64,000 nucleotides of DNA from Brevibacterium picturae (GCF_900105045.1 NZ_LT629739.1:186001-250000), one strand, 5' to 3'; positions 36,961-44,866 are shown, counted from the first letter of the stretch. Notes: a model not told the origin generated them from the sequence alone. Program-made: numbers and translations.

Positions 36961-37824
36961 TCAGCCGACTCCGACCGGCGCTCTGGATCTGCGCGAAAGA
37001 CTGTGGTCGGTGAACGGATACCGATCGAGGATGCGCCGAGGCAGGGTTCTCACGACGACGTAGGCCAGGGCGAAGATCAGTGCCTTGTCGATGATGTCGG
37101 AGAACAGGCTCTGCGCCAGGGTTGCGTTGAGCATTTCGAGGCCGGCCGCCTGCAGGATGGCGACGACACCGCCGGTGCCCGCGCCCAATCCTCCGCCGAA
37201 GACATAGGCGGCCACGGGGGCGCCGAGCGCTCCGGCGGGAATTCCTGCGATGGCTCCGGTGAGGACGGCGAACCAGGGGGTGCGGAAGGCTCCGAGGCGT
37301 GCCGCCCACCCTGCTGCCGCGCCGATGAAGGCGGCTCCCGAGCTGAAGGCGATGACGCTGGGGCTCAGGGTGACTCCCCAGATGAGGTTGGAGATGATTC
37401 CGGTGAAGGCTCCTGCTGCGGGTCCGGCGAGAACGCCGATCATCACGGTCCCGATCGAGTCGAGGTAGAGCGGGATGGGCGTGACGTTGCCGATGACGTG
37501 GCCGATGACGATGTTGGCGGCGATGGCGACGGGGATGAGGGCGATGATGCTGCGTGGGATCAGCGGCAGTGTACCGGCTGCCAGCAGGATTCCTCCGGCA
37601 AGGTATCCGAGGATGACCCACAGTGTCGTATGTCCCAGGTCGGTGCCGAGGTTGGCCGGTTGTGTCAGGAGGACGGCGACGTAGGTGCCGAGCACGACGA
37701 GGGTACCGAGGAAGGTCAGTGTGAGGGCAAGCGTGTGACGCTTGTGACTGTTGCGGCTCTGGGTTTGTGCGGGACCGACGGTGTGTGCCGGCCCCTGCCC
37801 AGACTGTCTAGATGTCGTGTTCAT
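36961..37824 (-). CDS. ECF transporter substrate-binding S component
   Basis: 287 residues, about six to eight membrane segments after a 30-residue polar N-terminus. PIPLYLDSIGTVMIGVLAGPAAGAF and GAIAGIPAGALGAP are typical of S components that bind small polar ligands. It overlaps the nucleoside hydrolase gene by 17 bases and precedes ecfT directly, so the substrate is probably a nucleoside or base. This assignment is from context, not from a binding motif. Confidence 0.8.
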   Translation of the reverse strand: MNTTSRQSGQGPAHTVGPAQTQSRNSHKRHTLALTLTFLGTLVVLGTYVAVLLTQPANLGTDLGHTTLWVILGYLAGGILLAAGTLPLIPRSIIALIPVAIAANIVIGHVIGNVTPIPLYLDSIGTVMIGVLAGPAAGAFTGIISNLIWGVTLSPSVIAFSSGAAFIGAAAGWAARLGAFRTPWFAVLTGAIAGIPAGALGAPVAAYVFGGGLGAGTGGVVAILQAAGLEMLNATLAQSLFSDIIDKALIFALAYVVVRTLPRRILDRYPFTDHSLSRRSRAPVGVG

Positions 37825-39046
37825 GATGAGGTCCTTTGCTCAAAGTTTCGCCGAGGTGGTCGAGGAAGAGCTGGGCATCGATCGTGCGGATAATCTCTGC
37901 GTTCGCCTCTTTCCCCCACCGTCCCAGCCAGTCGGCGACGGTTTCGCCACGTGTGAGTGTACCGGTGAGTTCGATGTCGACGGGCGCGCAGATCGTCTCT
38001 GCCCAGGGCAGTGTGCCTCGAGTTCCGTTCGGAATCGGATTGTTCGTCGGCGCGGAATCGTCGACTGCCGCCGAGGTGGCCCTTCGCCTGTGCTCGCGTG
38101 CCCATTCGAGGGCACAGGCCAGGACGAAGGGGTCGTGGATGTGAGCGATGTAGCCCAGGCCGTCCCATTCGTGGAACTCGAAGTAGAAGCGCAGCGCTTC
38201 GGCCATCTGGGTCAGCCAGTCGTCCCATCGGTTGCGGCCGGCAGCCGATCGACCGACAACCGGTAGGGGTGCATCCGATCGGTGGGTCCCGTTGTCGGGG
38301 GCCGATGCGCAGCCGAGGATCGCTTTCAGCCGCCCGGGGGTCATCTCGAGGGCTTCTGTGGCTTCGATCGGGGCGATCACCGGCAGATGGTCGGGTGCGC
38401 CCCCGCTGTGGGACGGGTCGAAGGCCGAGAGGACTCGAGCAGTGGACTCGGGGTCGAAGGTGACGTTCCATTCGGTGGTCGGATGAGTGTTGCCACGGTA
38501 GTTGAATGCTCCTCCCATGATGAAGAGTCGTCGCATCAGTCGGGGCAGTTCGGGATCGAGATCGAGGGCCAGTGCGAGGTTCGTCGCCGGACCGATGACC
38601 ACTCCGATGAGTTCACCGGGATGAGTCCGTGCCGCATCAACCCACGCCTGGGCGGCACTGACACTGCTGGTCGGAACACTCGGAGCGGGCAGGTGGGCGT
38701 AACCGGCACCGTTGGGTCCGTGGGTGAGGTCGGCATATTCGGGCTCGGCGCCATCAGGCTCGACGAGCTCGTGTTCGGCACCGGCAGGGACGGCGGTTTG
38801 TGGGCCTCTCTCGCTTGCGGTCCACGCCAAGGGAAGACTCTGCCCCGCATGGATGGGAATGTCGGTTCGTCCAGCGAGTTCGAGCCATCCCTGAGCATTG
38901 GCGACGACCTGAGCGGTGGCCACATTCCCGCCTGAGGCGGCGATGCCGCTGATGTCGACGTCGTCCTGGCACAGCAGGTAGCCGAGGGCGAGAGCATCGT
39001 CGATTCCAGGATCACAGTCGAGGAACAGTGGCAGTTCGGATGGCAT
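37808..39046 (-). CDS. Inosine/uridine-preferring nucleoside hydrolase
   Basis: 412 residues, longer than the usual 310-330 because of inserts about 70-115 and 235-275. The Ca2+ signature DCDPGIDDA lies at 10-18, with PATNLALAL, IMGGAFNYRGN, EWNVTFDPE and HIHDPF as the other family blocks. It hydrolyses ribonucleosides to base and ribose. It leads the operon hydrolase, S component, EcfT, fused ATPase, so imported nucleoside could be split at once in the cytoplasm. Confidence 0.9.
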   Translation of the reverse strand: MPSELPLFLDCDPGIDDALALGYLLCQDDVDISGIAASGGNVATAQVVANAQGWLELAGRTDIPIHAGQSLPLAWTASERGPQTAVPAGAEHELVEPDGAEPEYADLTHGPNGAGYAHLPAPSVPTSSVSAAQAWVDAARTHPGELIGVVIGPATNLALALDLDPELPRLMRRLFIMGGAFNYRGNTHPTTEWNVTFDPESTARVLSAFDPSHSGGAPDHLPVIAPIEATEALEMTPGRLKAILGCASAPDNGTHRSDAPLPVVGRSAAGRNRWDDWLTQMAEALRFYFEFHEWDGLGYIAHIHDPFVLACALEWAREHRRRATSAAVDDSAPTNNPIPNGTRGTLPWAETICAPVDIELTGTLTRGETVADWLGRWGKEANAEIIRTIDAQLFLDHLGETLSKGPHHEHDI

Positions 39047-39080
39047 GAGCCCTATTCTGCCGGAGTATTGGATGCTGCTG

Positions 39081-39539
39081 TCACCACCGGCTCATTCGTG
39101 TCCAGTTGGCGCATGGCTGGGTTGATCCTCGGCGCACGAATTGGCAGCACAGATAGAAGGTCTTCGCTGGGGGCTCGTTGATCCCGAACTCTGTACGCAG
39201 ATCCACGGGTTCTTGGGCTTCGAAACCGGTGCCGATGGCTTCTCCGAAAGCGGCACCGGTGATCCACGGGCGGGAGGAGAAGGCGTATGCGTTGTTGAAT
39301 ATTTCGCAGTCGCAGCAGCAGGCGCCCATGCTTCCCAGCCGTTCCATCAGCGCAGTGGCCCTGGGCGCTGTTCGGTCTCGAAACGTCAGTGCGAAGCGAT
39401 GCGTTCCATCACATCCGAACTCGCCGAGCTGGCGGAAGACATAGCAGACCAAGCACTCCCCTGCCCGGGGTGTGAGAATGCGGGACGATGCGGCGTCGAC
39501 GATGGTTCTGACTTCTGATTCCATAATGTCTTTGTCCAT
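39081..39539 (-). CDS. DUF2695-like protein
   Basis: 152 residues with many Cys: ECLVCYVFRQLGEFGCDGTHRF, then GSMGACCCDCEIFNNAY and YLCCQFVRRGST. The GCDGTxR and GACCDCE-type blocks resemble DUF2695. Clustered Cys suggest metal binding, which is inference. No function known. Start taken at ATG 39539; ATG 39524 is an alternative. Confidence 0.65.
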   Translation of the reverse strand: MDKDIMESEVRTIVDAASSRILTPRAGECLVCYVFRQLGEFGCDGTHRFALTFRDRTAPRATALMERLGSMGACCCDCEIFNNAYAFSSRPWITGAAFGEAIGTGFEAQEPVDLRTEFGINEPPAKTFYLCCQFVRRGSTQPCANWTRMSRW

Positions 39540-39658
39540 GCGGCAATGATTTCAGACGGCACTGACATGAACTGCAGTCAAACCGTTCCGGCGACCGAAA
39601 ACTGTACTATTTACGCTGATGAGGTCCCTGGCGGGCTGCGTGCACATAGAATCGGGTC

Positions 39659-40546
39659 ATGAGCATTCTTGTCGTCGGTGAGGCTCTCATCGACATCGTC
39701 AGCACGACGGGTTCACCGGATCGCTATGCCCCGGGCGGGGCGCCGGCGAATGTCGCACTCGGCCTGGGCCGCCTCGGCTCTGAGGTCGAACTGCTCACTG
39801 ACGTCGGCGATGACTTCCACGGCGGGTTCATTCTGGCTCATCTGCGGGAGTCGAACGTCAGGGTGCACGTCCGCCCAACGGGCTCGACCTCGACGGCGCG
39901 GGCCCTGCTCTCGGCGGACGGGTCGGCCGAGTACGAGTTCTCACTGCGCTGGGCCCCCGATGCCTCGCTGGTGGACGGAGCAACTTGGACAGCGATCCAT
40001 TTCGGTTCGATTGCTGCGTTCCTCTCCCCCGGAGCCGAGACAGTCGACTCCCTTCTCCAACGCGGTCGAGACTCCTCGGCTCTGCTGAGCCTCGATCCCA
40101 ACATCCGTCCCACCATCATCGGAGACCATGGGCCGGCATCGGCACGTTTCGAGACACTCGCCTCACGGGTGGATGTGGTCAAGCTCAGTGATGTCGACGC
40201 GGATTGGCTCTATCCGGGCCTCAGCACCGAGTCTCAGGTGGATCGGATCATTCGCCTCGGAGCTCGGCTGGTCGCTCTCACCTGCGGATCGGATGGGGCA
40301 CTCCTCTCGACCGCCTCGGCGAGGGTGAGGACGCAGGCACACTCAGTCGAGGTGGCGGACACGATCGGTGCGGGAGATTCCTTCATGGCCTCTCTCGTCC
40401 ACGACCTGCAGAACCCGAGGTCGCGAATCGAGGACATGGACGAGGACGAACTCAGACGCCTCGGGGAGAGTGCCTCACGACGGGCGGCTGTCACGGTCGC
40501 TCGCGCCGGCGCTGATCTGCCCTGGGCCCGCGAGGAAGGTCCCTAG
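39659..40546 (+). CDS. PfkB family carbohydrate kinase (fructokinase-like)
   Basis: 295 residues. ILVVGEALIDIV at the start, GGAPANVALGLGRLG (PfkB signature 1) and DTIGAGDSFMA (signature 2, catalytic Asp) are intact. Fructose or a related sugar is the likely substrate. TAGAAT ends six bases before ATG 39659, giving a leaderless start. The last 72 bases overlap the convergent SRPBCC gene, the longest such overlap here. Confidence 0.9.
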   Translation: MSILVVGEALIDIVSTTGSPDRYAPGGAPANVALGLGRLGSEVELLTDVGDDFHGGFILAHLRESNVRVHVRPTGSTSTARALLSADGSAEYEFSLRWAPDASLVDGATWTAIHFGSIAAFLSPGAETVDSLLQRGRDSSALLSLDPNIRPTIIGDHGPASARFETLASRVDVVKLSDVDADWLYPGLSTESQVDRIIRLGARLVALTCGSDGALLSTASARVRTQAHSVEVADTIGAGDSFMASLVHDLQNPRSRIEDMDEDELRRLGESASRRAAVTVARAGADLPWAREEGP

Positions 40547-40969
40547 CTGCTCGAGTGCGATTCTGTGACCGTTGCGGCTGCCCTCGATCATGTCCTGCCC
40601 GACGAAGGAGACGACCTGGTCGACGATCGAGACAGACGTCCCCGCGGGGACGTCGTCGAAGAACCAGGAGATCAGCCCCGAAGCAAGGAGATCGTCACCG
40701 CGCCAGACGGATTCCGTCTGGACCGCGAACGATTGCTCTTCGACGGCGATATAGGTCACGATCGCTGAGGACTGCAGCTGCCCCGGGGTACCGCAGCGGT
40801 ATTCGGCGCTTCCACCTGAACGGAAGTCGTCATGGTCGTAGACGAGCGCTTCGCCGGCAGGAACGCTCCACTGCTGCCTCGACCGCGTGTCGGCGAATGC
40901 CGCCCAGACGTCCCCGCGGGGACGCGGGATCTCCGTGTCCAGGTGCAGTGTTTCGGTCAGTGGCTTCAT
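40475..40969 (-). CDS. SRPBCC family protein
   Basis: 164 residues from ATG 40969 (GAGAGG upstream). LHLDTEIPRPRGDVWAAFADTRSRQQWSVPAGEALVYDHDDFRSGG is the AHSA1-like SRPBCC pattern. It follows the VOC gene by 13 bases and both come after a large hairpin, so they form an operon likely controlled by the nearby HxlR-type regulator. The 3' end overlaps pfkB by 72 bases. Confidence 0.8.
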   Translation of the reverse strand: MKPLTETLHLDTEIPRPRGDVWAAFADTRSRQQWSVPAGEALVYDHDDFRSGGSAEYRCGTPGQLQSSAIVTYIAVEEQSFAVQTESVWRGDDLLASGLISWFFDDVPAGTSVSIVDQVVSFVGQDMIEGSRNGHRIALEQLGTFLAGPGQISAGASDRDSRPS

Positions 40970-40982
40970 CGGTCGCCTCTCC

Positions 40983-41315
40983 TCACTCACCGGAGAACAC
41001 GATTCGGTTGCCGTCGGGGTCGGCCACCTGAAGGATTCGCTGACCACCACCTGGCTGCGGACCATCATGTTCGATGCCGGCAGAAGACAGCTGGCCGGCC
41101 AGGGCGTCGAGGTCGGACTCCCCGAAGACCACCGTCGAACAACCGGCGCGTTCGGGTTCTGCCCATACCTGAATTCCGAAGTCCTCCGCGAAATGCCATT
41201 CGAGCAGTCCGGGCATCGGAGTGGCATCCGCGTCTCGCCCGAAGAGTCTCGTGTACCAGTCGCGGGCACGACTCTGGTCGTTGACGGTGGCATTGGCCAT
41301 GATTCCGGTGAACAT
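40983..41315 (-). CDS. VOC family protein
   Basis: 110 residues from ATG 41315 (GAAGGGG upstream). MANATVNDQSRARDWYTRLFGRD and VADPDGNRIVFSGE are VOC halves. First gene of a VOC-SRPBCC pair whose leader contains the 41330-41380 hairpin. Such pairs often accompany ArsR or HxlR regulators. Confidence 0.85.
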   Translation of the reverse strand: MFTGIMANATVNDQSRARDWYTRLFGRDADATPMPGLLEWHFAEDFGIQVWAEPERAGCSTVVFGESDLDALAGQLSSAGIEHDGPQPGGGQRILQVADPDGNRIVFSGE

Positions 41316-41329
41316 GATCGCCCCTTCGA

Positions 41330-41380
41330 GATTGCATGATGTAAGTAGTTGCGAATTGCAACCACTCACATCATGCAATC
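41330..41380. repeat. 51-base near-perfect inverted repeat in the VOC gene leader
   Basis: Arms 41330-41352 and 41358-41380 (23 bases each) pair at 21 positions, with two mismatches that are G-T in RNA form, around the loop GAATT. One arm contains TGCAACCACT (41357-41366), a 10-mer also found just upstream of the hxlR-type gene. It could be an extended operator, a terminator for the DoxX-like gene, or both. Confidence 0.8.
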
Positions 41381-41415
41381 ACAGAAGTCCCGGCACCACA
41401 AGCCCCATCGCAGGC

Positions 41416-41802
41416 TCATCCTCCGAACGGAGCCAAGGAGAACCGACCCCAGGCGAGGAAGGCGAAGGCGAGCAGAAACGCGACGTCGCCGACCATCCGC
41501 CCCCACTCGCTGCGGCGGAATCTCGTCGTTGCCGCGCCCGCCATCACCAACATGAGACCGCAGGCAGCCAGCGGGGACAGAAAGGGCAGAACCCCGATAA
41601 GCGGCGGGACCACCAGCCCGATCACACCAACGATCTTGATCGTGCCTATCGCCTTGACATGACCGGCGCCGAAATCATCGACCCAGTGCTGACTGCTCGC
41701 CAATGAGCGATATCGCTCCTTTGTGAGGATGATCTGGCTGGCTCCCCCGACACCGAATGCCAGGGCGAGCACTCCGGCGAAGATCCACAGTACGATATTC
41801 AT
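41416..41802 (-). CDS. DoxX-like membrane protein
   Basis: 128 residues from ATG 41802, with AAGGAG seven bases upstream (TTG 41808 is an alternative). Four hydrophobic helices with IFAGVLALAFGVGGASQI, GAGHVKAIGTIKIVGVIGL and LSPLAACGLMLVMAGAATTR match DoxX-like small membrane proteins. It is divergent from an ECF sigma gene, and a promoter resembling the ECF41 type lies in front of it. Confidence 0.85.
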   Translation of the reverse strand: MNIVLWIFAGVLALAFGVGGASQIILTKERYRSLASSQHWVDDFGAGHVKAIGTIKIVGVIGLVVPPLIGVLPFLSPLAACGLMLVMAGAATTRFRRSEWGRMVGDVAFLLAFAFLAWGRFSLAPFGG

Positions 41803-41819
41803 CAGCAAGCTCCTTCTTT

Positions 41820-42755
41820 TTGGTCGGACCAGCCCGTTCTGGCCTTCACCCTCATGACGCAGCGTGGCGCCGAAAGGTAACAGCCATCGACGATTTTCTT
41901 CCGACTTCGGAGTTCGAAGCTCACAGGCCCCGCCTCACTGCGGTGGCGACACGGATCCTCGGCACTCGCGCCGACGCCGAGGATGCTGTGCAGGAGGCAT
42001 GGATCCGACTGGACAGACAGGACGCAGAGGGCATCGACAACCTCGGCGGTTGGCTGACTCGGGTGGTCGGTCGAGTCTGCCTCGACGTTCTGCGCAGACG
42101 CACCGCACGGGGTGAGACCGCTCTCGACACCTGGGCGACCGACGCCCAGATCACCGATGACCGCCCGGGCCCGGAGGAGAGTGTCGCTCGGTCGGAGTCT
42201 CTCAGTCTTGCGATGATGATCGTCCTCGATGCACTGCGACCGGAGGAGCGTCTCGCATTCGCCCTCCACGACCTTTTCACCGTCCCCTTCGCGGAGATCG
42301 CCGTGATCATCGATCGGACCGTCGAAGCCGCAAAGATGGCCGCCAGTCGGGCCAGGCGCAAAGTGAAGGAAGTCCCCGCGCCCACAGGTGAATTGTCCGC
42401 CAGACGCGCGGCCGTCAATGCATTCCTCGCTGCCGCTCGCGAAGGCGACTTCGATGCGCTGCTGCGCGTGCTCGATCCGGACGTTACCTGGCATCGCTGC
42501 ACGGCGCGCGGAGACACCGTCGAGCTCGGGGCCAACGAAGTGCTTGCGGCCCTCCGGCGCGGCGACCCCGGCAAGATTCAGGCCCGACGCGTCAATGTCA
42601 ACGGTGAGCCGGGAATACTCGTATCAACGACAGGCGGACGCGTGCTGGGCCTGATGTCGTGCACTGTCGCAGGCGGCAGGCTGATCGATATCGTCTCGAT
42701 CCTCGATCACGCGTGGCTGGCCCGCCTGCAATTGCCCGGCTGCGAACCCTCATGA
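41820..42755 (+). CDS. ECF sigma factor with SnoaL-like C-terminal domain (SigJ/ECF41-like)
   Basis: Regions sigma2 (about FLPTSEFEAHRPRLTAVATR..., DAEDAVQEAWIRL) and sigma4 (LRPEERLAFALHDLFTVPFAEIA) are followed by an NTF2/SnoaL-like domain (RRAAVNAFLAAAREGDFDALLRVLDPDVTWH, GDPGKIQARRVNVNGEPGILV). In ECF41 proteins this tail replaces an anti-sigma factor. The start is uncertain: the conserved protein begins near 41877-41886, where the codons are GTA, ACA, GCC, ATC and no ATG, GTG or TTG is in frame; TTG 41820 is the nearest. It ends 12 bases from the convergent regulator gene. Confidence 0.8.
   Translation: MVGPARSGLHPHDAAWRRKVTAIDDFLPTSEFEAHRPRLTAVATRILGTRADAEDAVQEAWIRLDRQDAEGIDNLGGWLTRVVGRVCLDVLRRRTARGETALDTWATDAQITDDRPGPEESVARSESLSLAMMIVLDALRPEERLAFALHDLFTVPFAEIAVIIDRTVEAAKMAASRARRKVKEVPAPTGELSARRAAVNAFLAAAREGDFDALLRVLDPDVTWHRCTARGDTVELGANEVLAALRRGDPGKIQARRVNVNGEPGILVSTTGGRVLGLMSCTVAGGRLIDIVSILDHAWLARLQLPGCEPS
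41856..41882 (-). promoter_or_regulatory. Putative ECF41-type promoter of the DoxX-like gene
   Basis: On the minus strand TGTTACC (41882-41876), 16 bases, CGTC (41859-41856). This resembles the reported ECF41-dependent promoter pattern TGTCACA, 16 bases, CGTC. It points to the DoxX-like gene at 41802 and away from the divergent sigma factor gene. Confidence 0.55.
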
Positions 42756-42767
42756 CTGCCCGCGATC

Positions 42768-43271
42768 TCACCGGTCGACACCGGTGTCCCCGAGCGCAGC
42801 CTCGTACGCGGCTTGCAAGCGCTCCGAGGCCCGAGACCGGGTGCGATCGTGTCGGCCCGCGCCGAGGTGGACTTCCCTGAGTTCGTCCATGAGGTCATCG
42901 ACGAGCTCGGGAGAGTTGGCGAGGATCCGTGCCCTCACCGTCAGTTCCGGTGAGGTCGGACGGTGGTTCATCCCCCAGGCGCCGAGTGCAACCATGACAG
43001 GCACGACCTGGATGCCCGCCTCAGTGAGGGAATAGGCCGCCCGTCGGCCCCTGACGGTATCCGCGCGAGTCAGCAGGCCTTCCTCGACGAGCTTTCGCAG
43101 GCGACTGGCCAGCATGTTCGAGGCGATGCCTTCGTCGTTGAGGGTCAACAGTTCGCGGAAGTGGCGACGACCGCCGAAGACGATATCGCGGAGCACGATG
43201 AGGCTCCAAGAGTCGCCGAAGACTTCGACGGCGGCATTGATCGCGCACCCCGAGCGCGGTTCGCTGTGCAA
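42768..43271 (-). CDS. HxlR family transcriptional regulator
   Basis: 167 residues from TTG 43271, chosen for the strong GGGAGG five bases upstream (TTG 43301 is in frame but without a ribosome site). CAINAAVEVFGDSWSLIVLRDIVFGGRRHFRELL and a winged helix with LRKLVEEGLLTR mark the HxlR family; the Cys near the start may sense redox or electrophiles. TGCAACCACT sits in its leader and recurs in the 41330-41380 hairpin, so it may control itself, the divergent reductase and the VOC-SRPBCC operon. Confidence 0.88.
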   Translation of the reverse strand: MHSEPRSGCAINAAVEVFGDSWSLIVLRDIVFGGRRHFRELLTLNDEGIASNMLASRLRKLVEEGLLTRADTVRGRRAAYSLTEAGIQVVPVMVALGAWGMNHRPTSPELTVRARILANSPELVDDLMDELREVHLGAGRHDRTRSRASERLQAAYEAALGDTGVDR

Positions 43272-43283
43272 TTCGTCCTCCCA

Positions 43284-43314
43284 AGTGGTTGCATTCCACA
43301 ATCACTGCATTCTA
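43284..43314 (-). promoter_or_regulatory. Promoter and probable operator of the HxlR-type gene
   Basis: TAGAAT (43314-43309, minus) is the likely -10. TGCATTC occurs at 43290-43296 and 43306-43312, 16 bases apart, and GTGG/CCAC flank the first copy (43285-43299). TGCAACCACT (43293-43284, minus) is repeated at 41357-41366. Confidence 0.5.
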
Positions 43315-43355
43315 CGCTTGAGGCAATTGTCGTCGCCAATCACATCGGAGTGATC

Positions 43356-44000
43356 ATGTTTCGTGCTCGTGTGCACAGTCAGTTCGTCTCGCTCGACGGG
43401 TATTCCGCCGGTGACTTTGTCACATTCGACAAGCCGATCGGTGACGCGCAGGCGCTCTTCGGCTGGTTCGATGGCCAAGGAATCGAAGGCATCGGCGACG
43501 TCGATGCGCCGGTGACAATGGATCGAGCCCTCTTCGCGCTGTGGGGGCAGGGCATCGGTGCCGAGATCATGGGGCGAAAGAAATTCGGACCGCAGCAGGG
43601 CCCGTGGCCGGAAGATGGTTGGCGCGGCTGGTGGGGTGAGGAGCCGCCGTTCAAGACTCCGTGCTTCGTGCTCACTCACCACCCTCGTGAGCCCATGCAC
43701 TTCCCCAATGGGACGAGTTTTCACTTCATCGATGCCGCACCGGTCGAGGCTCTCCGCCAGGCGAAGGAGGCGGCGAACAATCTCGATGTGCGCATCGGCG
43801 GTGGACCGTCGACGGTGCGGCAGTTCCTTGCCGCTGACCTCGTGGACTTCATGCATGTGGCCATCGTGCCGATCACGCTGGGCCACGGGACCTCGTTGTG
43901 GGAGGGAGTCGAAGGGATCGAAGACCGGTTCGATATCGAGACGATCGGCTCATCCAGCGGTCTGACTCACCAGCTCTGGAACAGGAAAGAGCGAGAGTGA
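43356..44000 (+). CDS. Dihydrofolate reductase family protein (RibD C-terminal-like)
   Basis: 214 residues, GGAG five bases before ATG 43356. RVHSQFVSLDGYSAG, IMGRKKFGPQQGPW, TPCFVLTHHPREPM, IGGGPSTVRQFLAADLVDFMHVAIVPITLGHGTSLWEG are the NADPH-binding and fold motifs of the YyaP/YwjB-like group. Likely an NADPH reductase of unknown substrate. Divergent from the HxlR-type regulator with an 84-base gap. Confidence 0.87.
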   Translation: MFRARVHSQFVSLDGYSAGDFVTFDKPIGDAQALFGWFDGQGIEGIGDVDAPVTMDRALFALWGQGIGAEIMGRKKFGPQQGPWPEDGWRGWWGEEPPFKTPCFVLTHHPREPMHFPNGTSFHFIDAAPVEALRQAKEAANNLDVRIGGGPSTVRQFLAADLVDFMHVAIVPITLGHGTSLWEGVEGIEDRFDIETIGSSSGLTHQLWNRKERE

Positions 44001-44020
44001 AAACGTCGTAAACATGACAA

Positions 44021-44053
44021 TGGGGAGATCGAACGCTGAGTTCGATCTCCCCA
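44021..44053. terminator. Bidirectional terminator hairpin
   Basis: TGGGGAGATCGAAC (44021-44034) pairs perfectly over 14 bases with GTTCGATCTCCCCA (44040-44053) around the loop GCTGA. It lies between the convergent genes ending at 44000 and 44088. Confidence 0.88.
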
Positions 44054-44087
44054 TCTGTGTGGTGCGGAATCTGTGTGTCGCGAAGTC

Positions 44088-44774
44088 CTACTTCACAGCC
44101 TCGGCGATCGGAGTGTCACCATCGTAGAAGTTCACAGTCTCTCGCTTCGCGGCGTCGTGGGCGATGACATGGGTCATCACATCGGCGACAAGCTCGCGGG
44201 AAGTCACTCGCGTGTCACTGTCCGGAGTCGTACCGTCGACATCACCGGAGCCATCGGCCAGCAGCACACTGCCCTTCGACGGCTCCAAAGTCAGACCGCC
44301 GGGCCCGAGGATCGTGTAGTTCAGGGAGCTTGCGCGCAGGTGCTCATCTGCTCCGTGCTTCGCTTCAACGTAAGGGTAGAACGAGCTCTCCGGATCGACC
44401 CGGTCCAGGTCGACTCCAGCACTGGCATAGGAAACGATGACGTAGCGATCGACTCCAGCTTGCATGCTGGCGTCGATGGAGCGTTTCGCTGCCTCAAGAT
44501 CCACAGCGCGGGTCCGGTCAGGATTGCCGCCACCGGCACCTGCCGAGAAGACCACGGCCTTTGCTCCGGTGAAGAGTTCGGCGAGCTTGCCGGTGTCGGC
44601 CGATTCGATGTCGAGGACAACCGCGTTCGCGCCCGCAGCCTCCACCTCGGCGGTCTGATCCGGGTTGCGGATGACGGAATCCACCGAGTACCCGGCTTCC
44701 TTCAGCTTCGGTGCGGCCATGAGCGCGATCTTGCCATGGCCTCCGAGAATGACTACGCGGTCTGCATCAGACAT
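44088..44774 (-). CDS. NAD(P)-binding atypical SDR family protein
   Basis: 228 residues, AAGGAG before ATG 44774. RVVILGGHGKIALMAAPKLKEAGY is the Rossmann start; VDRYVIVSYASAGVD and YVEAKHGADEHLRASSLNYTILGPGGL match SDR5-type proteins (YwnB/HSCARG-like), which often bind NADP without a full catalytic triad. Redox sensing or epimerase activity is possible. Confidence 0.87.
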   Translation of the reverse strand: MSDADRVVILGGHGKIALMAAPKLKEAGYSVDSVIRNPDQTAEVEAAGANAVVLDIESADTGKLAELFTGAKAVVFSAGAGGGNPDRTRAVDLEAAKRSIDASMQAGVDRYVIVSYASAGVDLDRVDPESSFYPYVEAKHGADEHLRASSLNYTILGPGGLTLEPSKGSVLLADGSGDVDGTTPDSDTRVTSRELVADVMTHVIAHDAAKRETVNFYDGDTPIAEAVK

Positions 44775-44866
44775 GTATTTCTCCTTCGTCGGTGTGCTGG
44801 TGGCACTGTCACTGGGAACAGCCCCGAATGGCTGCGATTTATTCCACAACGAGTATTCTCATAGCC

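Noticed and set aside
36329..37621. 430-codon minus-strand frame very rich in Arg, His and Pro
   Set aside because: Out-of-frame shadow across the ecfT and S-component genes; composition is typical of a wrong frame in high-GC DNA and has no motifs.
41330..41380. Terminal inverted repeats of an insertion sequence or MITE
   Set aside because: Arms are separated by only 5 bases, no target-site duplication is visible and no transposase is near. A genome search for copies would settle it.
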